From the NCBI GenBank assembly GCA_018105865.1, contig CM030852.1, positions 4,074,934 to 4,138,933 on the forward strand: a stretch of DNA of 64,000 nucleotides, written 5' to 3'. The notes beneath the pieces are model-generated. The model was given only the letters and a program-made list of their open reading frames with translations. It was not told where the DNA came from and ran no database searches. The stretch comes from Metaphire vulgaris (taxonomy: Eukaryota; Annelida; Clitellata; Crassiclitellata; Megascolecidae). The position numbers were made by a program, and so were the translations under genes. Positions 56,624 to 64,000 of this stretch are shown here, piece by piece (within the stretch, counting starts at the first letter, position 1; every line of letters starts with the position of its first letter).

Positions 56624-59600
56624 TTGACTTAAAGTGGTTCACAGGGACGTGTTCTGTATGAGAGCATTAGTGAACAATGATCAGTTGGGGTGTAAAAACT
56701 CGGTGATCTTGCTCTCTACTCGGCGTAGAAAGAGAAGAAACTGAGAAAACTGACTTTGAACACATCGTAGACCAATTATTCGCATCAGTAAAGTCAAGAA
56801 ACGTGCACCTGCAGTTTAATCTTTGTCAACAAATGTCGTGATTTGTTAAGTGAAGATCCGCTGACCTGCTAATTTTCTATACATTTTCTGACTCCATGCC
56901 ATGGGTCCGAATACGGGTGAAATACCCTATGCATGTCACTGACGAAAGCGTATAAAGTTAAACGGAAGCATGTGAAGAGAGGAGAGTTTCGATTTGAAAA
57001 GAACCCATTCTTCAAGCTTACCCGTCAACGACTATTGCTTGTCCTCGGCTGGTTTGATAAGCGTAAATAACGTCCAGGTTTTCCTAAATAAAATCAACAT
57101 TAAGAATCTTGTAGACAGAGCGTAACAGTCAGACAGACTCAAAGAACGAGACAGACAGACATACAAAACGACAGACACAGTGTTGAGAGGCTCGCGGCGC
57201 GATGTTGTGGAAAGAGATTAAGATCTAATAGATTTTAACAGTGGCGTAACGTGGGGGCGGGGGCACTTTGTTGACAGCCCCCCCGGGCCCCGGGCTGGAG
57301 GGGCCGAAGAGGTCTACTGTAAGCTAGGGTTAGGTTAGGTTTAACCCTAACTTCTTAACCCTAACCCTAGAAATGATGTGCTGACGACCTTTTTTTTGCT
57401 CGTCAGCTCGAAACTCTGAGGCCCCCATGGCAAAGATGCCCCCGGGCCCCCAAAAGTCACGCTACGCCACTGGATTTTAATATATAATTTATATATTTAA
57501 TATATTAATGTATAATTTTAATATGATATTTAAATCACACAAGGTTCATTCAGGTCAACAAAACCAGAAGAGGGCTACGCCCCACGCTCCCACAGCCACC
57601 TAGCGATTTCAACCACATCAATAAGTAAGTAAACAAACAATACAGTATACAATTTCAGCTATTTAAGAGAGAATAAAATTCCGTTCCAAGAGAGGATCTC
57701 ACAGTAAAAGAAACAGAGACATAGAGGATTACGGATAGTCAAAGTAAGTAAGAAAGAAAGATACACAATTGAAGATAGAGGACTTTTAAAACACATCCAT
57801 GTTTTATTTTGAGCTATGATCTATGATAATTTAAATTCTATCTCAATCTCTGGTTTAACTTGGTCATGATATACAAAAGACTTCGATCAAATGCTTCCTT
57901 AGACTTTTACCATGGTTTTGCCTCTTCCAAAGGCGATGCCAGTCCACGTTCTATCCGTCTGCTGTTTGGCGCGAATTGTGAAGGAAATGACGTCACTGTT
58001 CGCGTCCAGCGTCCAGGACGCCCGATACTCGCAGGTGGTTGACTGACACTTTGGAGGGGATGACCACTCGCCAGACCCAATCATCGAGTTCTGGTTGTTT
58101 GAGCCTAAAACATCCTCAGTCGCTATCATATAAGTTCTCGTGAGCATTGAGAAAGCGGCTACAACTAGCTATTTTATTGACGCAGCCACGTTGGCAAAAC
58201 CACGAGGGAAGATTAACTTAGTTAATCTAAGCTAATCTAATCTAAGCTAATCTAAGCTAATTGTCTATTCTAAGCTAATCTAAGCTATTCTGATATTCAG
58301 CAAAAAAATAAAGTTCGTTCGGAAGAGGGGCTATAGAAATGCATCGAGGAACGTTGCATTAGATTACATATATTTACAGAATTCCTGGAACCGCCACTGA
58401 TCACGTGATTACGTGCAATTGTTTACAACAACGCTGCTTGAATGGCTTACATGCTTTGCATGCATTACATTGCTTGAATGCGTTACATTACAGACATTTA
58501 CAGTGTACAGCTACGTTGCCTGAAGGTCTTTGAAACGTCAACTAACTGAAGAAATTGAAGTTGTTCAAAATTCCTCGGTGCTGTCCGTGATATTTCAACT
58601 CGTCCGGTCTGTAGAAATCGCCGACAGATGGCGTGTCGGTGAACGTCTGACCATGTGACCAGATGACGATCATCGTCTCGTTTCTGACGTCACGATCCGT
58701 GTCTTCGGTTGCTGTTGGCAACAGCGCGAGCGATGACGTAACGCAACATTGCGATCAAAGGAAAGACTTTGGTTGCATGCAAGAAGCGATCGAACGTTTA
58801 CAAAATCAGCGCGGGTGGAGCTATATACCCCTACCGAAAATATTCACCCTCCGTAGAGCTGGAAAGCAAAATTGTCTACCCCTCTAAAGATAACCTCAAC
58901 AAATAGTGAGGGGCTATTCCCAGCAGAGATGTCCATGGGTCCGTTTTTTAGAGCCCAATCCAACCAAACCCATAAAATCTTCAACCAACCCAACCCATGA
59001 CGGTAATAGGGTTACTTGACCCAACCCAACCCAACGTAATACATTACAATTTCTTAAACCGTGACTTATTTTCTGACTCAACCCAACCCACCATTAATAC
59101 GGAAAAGTCTGCCCCAACCAGGGTTATTTCTAGGATTTTCAATTGAGGGGGTGTTTATATATTCTGGGGTTCCCTCCCTCCCCCTTATGGCGAGCGAATC
59201 GGAGCGATAGCATCTTAGCTGCATCATAATTAGGAGGTGTTGCCAGTGTTTATTCTAGGCCTGTTTGGAGGCGGGGGAATTCCCCCCAAAGCTTCAAAAT
59301 TCCCCTCCCCCCCAAAAAAAAATTTGTATATGTTGGCTTGGGGGATGGAAATTCCCCCCAAAGCGTGGAAAGACAAATCTTGCCCCCCCCCAAACATTTC
59401 AAACTCCCCCCCTAATGTCAAGGTGGCTAGAATAAACACTGGGTGTTGCTCTCAGATTGGGGGGTGTTCGGGGGGGGTGTAAAAATATCTCTGGACCCAT
59501 CGCAATCCAACCCAACGCAGCTCTCAACTCATGGGTTAGCCCAACCCATGGAGACAGCTCTGAGCTGCGGCGTTCTTACCGGAGAGGGGCTTTCTGAAGG

Positions 59601-60637
59601 CGATCGTCGTCCACCCGTCGTCCGTCTCCTCCCCCACCGCAGCCGACAGACTCTGTCGTCCGCCGTAGAATTCGTCCCTTCGCGGAGTCGATCGATCCGG
59701 CGAATAGTAGTCGAAGACGCGGAAGAGCTTTCCGATGGCGGATCCGATCACCATGTCCGTACAGTCCATGCCGTTACAGTCACTCGCCTGAGGCGCTGGA
59801 AATCATCGTCGTCATCATCATCATCATCATCGTCATCATCAGCGCCATCATCATTGTCATCATCATCATCATCGTCATCATCATCAATCATCATCAACGC
59901 CATCATCATTGTCATCATCATCATCATTGTCATCATTAGCGTCATCATCATTGTCATCATCATCATCATCATCATCATCATTGTCATCATTAGCGTCATC
60001 ATCAGCGCCATCATCATTGTCATCATCATCATCAGCGCCATCATCAGCGCCATCATCATTGTCATCATTAGCGTCATCATCGTCGTCATCATCGTCATCG
60101 TCATAATTATTTCACAACCATCGTGGTCATCGTCATCTTCTTCGCTTAAGTCATCATCATCATCATCGTCATCATCACAACCATCATCATCATCATCATC
60201 ATCGTCGTCGTAGTCGTAGTCGTCGTTATCATTAACAGCATCTTCTTCTACTTCGTCACTTACTTCCTCATTGTACAAATTGTACAATGTACATATAGTA
60301 ATACTCTTAGCTACTAGGTGATGGGCTACTAGTTGATAGAAATACACAAATGGGATTACTCGTAAGCAAACATCAAACCGCTTTTCATAAAAAAATGTTT
60401 TCATGTCGAATACATGTTTTTTTCTGTCGAATAAGAAATTTTTCCAAGTCAAATATGCGTTTCTTTTCTGTCGAATGTAAACGTTTCCATTTGAGTTCTT
60501 CTTACCTTTTGATCCGGGTTCCGGTTCGGCGGTTGGGATTCCGGGCTCCGCCTGCGGACGGCCTTCCGGTTCCGGGAGTGGTTCCGGCGAACCATCGGAA
60601 GGCGCCGAACTTAAACCGGACTTACAACATCTCGAAC
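56003..60637 (-). CDS. Tandem DOMON-domain protein, internal part (6 exons)
   Basis: Exons in transcript order: 60637-60506, 59795-59580, 58711-58547, 58104-57911, 57083-57022, 56274-56003. All five junctions are in phase and encode about 347 residues. A cysteine pair and an acidic proline-rich linker precede one DOMON unit (CNGMDCTDMVIG to PDELKYHGQHRG). A second DOMON follows (CEYRASWTLDANSDVISF to KHFRTPAISDSKICIS). DOMON folds are extracellular beta-sandwiches that bind haem or sugars and occur in ferric-chelate reductase 1, MOXD1 and Knickkopf/Skeletor proteins. The N-terminal half of the first DOMON looks incomplete between the linker and CNGMD, so a phase-1/1 exon may be missing. The 5' end is probably beyond the window. 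The last exon here ends in phase 1 with a good donor, but I found no following exon, so the architecture and membrane anchoring remain open. Confidence 0.88.
57022..57083 (-). CDS. DOMON-gene exon: 62-bp second DOMON segment
   Basis: Acceptor TTATTTAG, donor GG|GTAAGC (phase 2). It encodes ENLDVIYAYQTSRGQAIVVD plus a split glycine, continuing GRGKTM in frame. Confidence 0.84.
57239..57472 (+). mobile_element. hAT-like MITE, CAGTGGCGTAACG family
   Basis: Ends CAGTGGCGTAACGTGGG / CACGCTACGCCACTG; exact target duplication GATTTTAA. Contains GACGACCTTTTTTTTGCTCG. Confidence 0.87.
57911..58104 (-). CDS. DOMON-gene exon: second DOMON, N-terminal part
   Basis: Encodes SNNQNSMIGSGEWSSPPKC, then CEYRASWTLDANSDVISF and RTWTGIAFGRGKTM. 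Acceptor ATGTTTTAG, donor ATG|GTAAAA (phase 0). Confidence 0.87.
58547..58711 (-). CDS. DOMON-gene exon: first DOMON, C-terminal part
   Basis: Acceptor GCTGTTGCCAACAG restores the frame from the previous exon (ATEDTDRDVRNETMIVIW). It continues through GDFYRPDELKYHGQHRG and ends at A|GTTAGT (phase 1). A closer CAG at 58,689-58,691 was excluded because its phase does not fit. Confidence 0.83.
59119..59493 (+). mobile_element. Middle MITE (CAGGGTTATTTCTAGG) of the second nest
   Basis: Starts CAGGGTTATTTCTAGGATTT, ends GTAAAAATATCTCTG; flanks GCCCCAAC / GACCCATC (6 of 8). Confidence 0.72.
59244..59441 (+). mobile_element. Inner MITE (CAGTGTTTATTCTAGG) of the second nest
   Basis: Ends CAGTGTTTATTCTAGGCC / GGCTAGAATAAACACTG with exact target duplication GGTGTTGC. 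Confidence 0.87.
59580..59795 (-). CDS. DOMON-gene exon: first DOMON, middle part
   Basis: Reads DCNGMDCTDMVIGSAIG, then DYYSPDRSTPRRDEFYGG and GWTTIAFRKPLS. The donor is G|GTAAGA. The acceptor (TTTCCAG) follows directly on a long GAT repeat on the transcribed strand, leaving almost no pyrimidine tract. Confidence 0.87.
59802..60225 (+). repeat. ATC microsatellite in the DOMON-gene intron
   Basis: Over 400 bases of ATC with GTC/GCC variants between the linker exon and the first DOMON exon, ending about seven bases from the latter's acceptor. Confidence 0.94.
60506..60637 (-). CDS. DOMON-gene exon: acidic proline-rich linker
   Basis: Acceptor TTGGTACTGTTTAG, donor AAAG|GTAAGA. It encodes SRCCKSGLSSAPSDG, then PEPLPEPEGRPQAEPG and AEPEPGSK. 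This is a low-complexity Pro/Glu spacer, probably an extended extracellular stalk. Confidence 0.75.
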
Positions 60638-60734
60638 CTAAACAGTACCAAGCGTCCACTTGCAGAGGAAGTAAAGTAAGCGCATCAAAACCAAGGCTAC
60701 GCTTCGAATTTGTGCTTATCTAAATGTACGCTCG

Positions 60735-60850
60735 TATTCAATTGATGTAATGTAATGTAACAAGGCATTTGTATAGCGCGTCTTCTAGGCCTGTGCTCAG
60801 AATTGCTTCCATTATGCCCCTAAAAAAACAATAAGTAGGTTTACAGGCAA
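60735..60850 (-). mobile_element. L2-like LINE 3' tail remnant
   Basis: Minus-strand text GCGCTATACAAATGCCTTGT and TACATTACATTAC, matching the tail of the copy at 27,915. Confidence 0.5.
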
Positions 60851-61114
60851 AAAAGTTTGGGAAATTCTTTTACAGTAAAAACGGGTATGGGAACGTAGTA
60901 GTGTAGGTTCCCAAACGCATTATTACATATTGTTTATATATAGTGGTGGTAAAAAAGGTGTGAGAACGTAGTTAGTGCGTAGTGAAAAAGTAATGGTTTA
61001 CAAACAATAAAAGTTGCAAGACTCGCCGCAGGTATCTTACTTGCTTGAAACCAAACCGTCTAATCTGTGAGTCGGGTTTGCTTCACAATTTTATTCGGCA
61101 TTGCTCCGACAGTA

Positions 61115-61321
<207 letters not shown>

Positions 61322-62048
61322 ATGAATGGATTTTAAGTGGCTTACCGTGTTGAACATTTCATTTTTATTTTTATTTTATATTGGCCTACCCAGTCATTTA
61401 TTTGTATATCATGTTGCTTTAATTTAATATCTTGTATTCAGTGATGTATCAATGGATTGTGCGTCGAACAGGGGCCCCACGGTCAGTGGGCCCCCCGACA
61501 GCAAATTTTTACCTTCAAAATATTCGGAACGTAACTGAAAATTGACAACAAAGACTAATAGAGTAGAACTACTGTCATGTTATGAACAGTGAACACACTC
61601 AGATATGGTTTAACATATATTTAATTATTGTTTTTATATTAGTTGTTGCATAATAGAGGCTGCGAAACTGCGAACTATGTAAATATATCAAAAGCGTTTG
61701 GAGTTTTTTTTGTTTGAAATCGAAGGGGGTATCCGGGGTCACCACTGAATCTTTGCACTAGGGTCCCCAAAACCTTGGTGCGTCGTGCTTGTATTTTTGA
61801 TTAAATTGGCGCAGTTAGGCGTAGAGTTGGTTGAAACTCACCCGTTGGTTTCCAACCGATTCCGATGTAACTTTGTGTGCGCCCTCTTAGCACGATTTCT
61901 ACCTGTTTTATGTCCTGTTTTATAGAAAATTTAGTATTCATATATTAAATTCCAATTCAAAAAATATCCTCTTTTGAAAGCGTGAAGTTATTTTTGCCGC
62001 GTAGCTGGATAACGTGCACAGTACTTTATAAGGTCTTATGTGCAAAGT

Positions 62049-62218
62049 CAGGGTGCGATTTGTGACCTGAAGTAGTGGGGGGGGGGGAGAATATGTCGAG
62101 CTTGGAGGGGATGTAGTTGTTGGGGAAGTGTAGCAGTGGGGGGATGTAATGGTGGGGATGTAGCAGTAGGGGATGCTGTTGGGCAGTGGGGGTCCCCTTC
62201 CCTACAAATCGCGTCCTG
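62049..62218 (+). mobile_element. MITE, CAGGGTGCGATTTGTGACC family
   Basis: Second copy of the 43,453 family; flanks TGCAAAGT / TGCAGAGT (7 of 8). Confidence 0.84.
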
Positions 62219-62242
62219 TGCAGAGTCTTTGTCTTTGTTTTA

Positions 62243-62322
62243 TTAACCCCTTAACTGGGGATCTCGGATATATCCGTCCATTTTACATTGAGTTACAGTT
62301 AAATACACGGTTAAGAGGTTAA
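62243..62322 (+). mobile_element. piggyBac-like TTAA MITE, 80 bp
   Basis: TTAA-CCCCTTAACTG ... CGGTTAAGAGG-TTAA. It differs from the 44,452 copy at only a few bases. Confidence 0.82.
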
Positions 62323-62550
62323 AGACGGAGGGGGAAGGTCAGCGGCGTCCAGAGAGTGGTGGACGCCGGGGCCAAGTCGAGAAAAAGGTGGCCGAGTCAA
62401 TTTTTAAGCTCCCTCTGGTCGGCGCCAGGGCCACCAACCCACCGGTCCCCCTATGCACGCTACTGGGGTAGGGGTGGGTGTGGAGGGGTGCAAGTGGGTG
62501 CAATTTTGTTCGTTGGGGAGAATTTGACGCACCGTGGGTCCTGCAATGTC

Positions 62551-62736
62551 CAGGGGCGTAGCGACGGGGGGCATATCGGTATATATACCTCCCCAAAATC
62601 AGTCTACCTTAAAGTTTTTGATGTGATTTGCATGTGGTTTTATGTGGTTTCTAGGGTTTATGTGGTTTATAGTTAAGATTTATATCCACCCAAAATATTT
62701 ATGCCCTCCCAAATCAAATTCCTGGCTACGCCTCTG
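62551..62736 (-). mobile_element. hAT-like MITE, CAGGGGCGTAGC family
   Basis: Ends CAGGGGCGTAGCGACGG / GGCTACGCCTCTG; flanks GCAATGTC / GCAATACC (6 of 8). Reverse-orientation relative of 1,996-2,169. Confidence 0.77.
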
Positions 62737-62952
62737 GCAATACCTGACCCATACTTCGGCTTTAAAAAGCTGAGTGAAACCACAATATTCCTATGAAATC
62801 AGTTGCATTTTGTGGCGTCACTAGAATTGGAATCATCTGGTGCGAGAAAGCCATGGGAAGCCACCACCTCCCCTCCCCCAGGAAAAAATTACAACATGGG
62901 CCGCCTTAATTGAGTCCTCCTGTGCCAGCTCATCCGCTCAAATGGAATAGCC

Positions 62953-63253
62953 CAGTGGCGGTTCCATCATGTTGATGACTGGGGATACATCCCCACCGGG
63001 CTTCCGGGTGACCTTTTTTTGCTTGTCAACCTATTTTCCGGTGAGTTTTTAAAAACATTTAGTGAAAAATACTGAGAATGACCTTCTTTTTTTGCTTGTC
63101 GGCCTTTTTTGGCAAGGTTTATTAACATTTAGTGGGCAAAACACTAACAATGACTTTTCCTCTCTTCCTTTTCTTCTTCTTCACGTTTCATCCTCCCCCA
63201 CCAACTTCCTATACATTTTTCCACCCCACCAAGAATTCCTGGAGCCGCCACTG
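62953..63253 (+). mobile_element. hAT-like MITE, CAGTGGCGGTTCC family
   Basis: Ends CAGTGGCGGTTCCATCATG / GGAGCCGCCACTG with exact target duplication GAATAGCC. The left end matches the transposase-bearing fossils at 7535 and 41629, so these may be its non-autonomous relatives. Two GCTTGTC motifs inside. Confidence 0.88.
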
Positions 63254-63613
63254 GAATAGCCTAGCTTATTCAATCTACAGAACACCAAACGATAGGGCGT
63301 CACCCCTGTGGTGCTGTAATTTTTAGGCTACCACCCGGTTGCGGTCCGCGCCCCCTAGCGACGCCAATGCGGTTGGCTACTTATATAGCGCAAGACGGAT
63401 CGAACGATTCGTTCGATTGTGCATACTAACGCCTAGTATGCGATAGTACATTTCCAGTTGTGAGGCGGAGGAAAGCAGGTAGCGATTGTAGTTGCCGGGA
63501 TCAAACTGAACTGTCGAGAGCGGAGACACTGTGTATAGAGACAAATCACCCTTTAAACATGCGTAGCGGAATATTAACCAAACGCAAAATGTATTACTTT
63601 CCAAACATAAGAT

Positions 63614-63615
<2 letters not shown>

Positions 63616-63683
<68 letters not shown>

Positions 63684-63738
63684 CCTCCTTGAAACTTCAT
63701 GTACCATCTCGTACGCAGAAATGGAATCACTTAGCTTA

Positions 63739-63811
<73 letters not shown>

Positions 63812-63870
63812 CCTCCTTGAAATTTCATGTACCATCTCGTACGCAGAAATGGAATCACTTAGCTAAATAA

Positions 63871-63936
<66 letters not shown>
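63616..63936 (+). repeat. Tandem duplication containing AAT microsatellites
   Basis: Three AAT tracts separated by two near-identical ~55-base spacers (CCTCCTTGAAA(C/T)TTCATG ... GAATCACTTAGCT). Confidence 0.9.
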
Positions 63937-63937
<1 letters not shown>

Positions 63938-64000
63938 TCTTATAATTATCACAATTTCCTTCGTCTGTCCGCTTTGTGAGTCACGCTACACAGCAGATGT

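Larger units (their letters stand above)
58924..59562. mobile_element. Outer MITE (CAGAGATGTCC) of a second three-level nest
   Basis: Starts CAGAGATGTCCATGGGTCC; ends near CCCATGGAGACAGCTCTG. The interior AACCC runs match the element at 2203. No clear target duplication. Confidence 0.62.

Noticed and set aside
58547..58688. Use of the nearer CAG at 58,689-58,691 as the DOMON exon start
   Set aside because: It needs a phase-2 donor upstream, but the previous exon ends in phase 1. The CAG at 58,714-58,712 fits.
59748..60659. 303-codon minus-strand open frame
   Set aside because: It joins the real linker exon (60637-60506) to GAT-repeat text through an intron. Splice sites and phase support separate exons.

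Overview
This is nuclear DNA of a bilaterian animal, most likely a marine invertebrate (an invertebrate deuterostome or a lophotrochozoan; the window does not settle which). Genes are split into short exons with GT-AG introns and, twice, apparent GC-AG introns. The space between exons is filled with hAT-like MITEs (8-bp target duplications), a piggyBac-like TTAA MITE, decayed non-LTR retrotransposons, tRNA-derived SINEs and very long microsatellites. Most long open frames in the window are microsatellite or repeat shadows. I rebuilt the genes by requiring splice sites, intron phase and protein family to agree.

Layout. (1) 1,544-22,127, plus strand: 3' part of a turtle/IGSF9-type immunoglobulin superfamily receptor (last Ig, two FN3, transmembrane segment, short tail built partly from 37-bp and 20-bp exons, ending in a PDZ-ligand-like ETPI). 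Its introns hold an L2/CR1-like LINE and many MITEs. One FN3 exon carries a frameshift. (2) 22,210-27,256: repeats only, including a three-level MITE nest. (3) 27,257-30,149, minus: complete proteasome assembly chaperone 4 (PSMG4), three exons. (4) 32,384-40,103, plus: complete FKBP11-type ER peptidyl-prolyl isomerase, six exons, head-to-head with PSMG4. (5) 45,397-48,088, minus: complete PET100 cytochrome c oxidase assembly factor, four exons, tail-to-tail with FKBP11. (6) 48,100-55,950: minisatellites, MITEs and microsatellites. (7) 56,003-60,637, minus: internal part of a tandem DOMON-domain protein, six exons; neither end was found. (8) 60,700-64,000: microsatellites and MITEs.

The five genes are unrelated in function (cell-surface adhesion, proteasome assembly, ER folding, mitochondrial complex IV assembly, secreted or membrane DOMON protein), so I read them as ordinary neighbours, not a pathway cluster. 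The least explained signal is a short motif, TTTTTTGCTTGTCA, present about 30 times on either strand and shared by several MITE families whose terminal inverted repeats differ. Other points of note are microsatellites lying within a few bases of splice sites, microsatellites flanked by a MITE family, and nested insertions whose order can be read from their target duplications.
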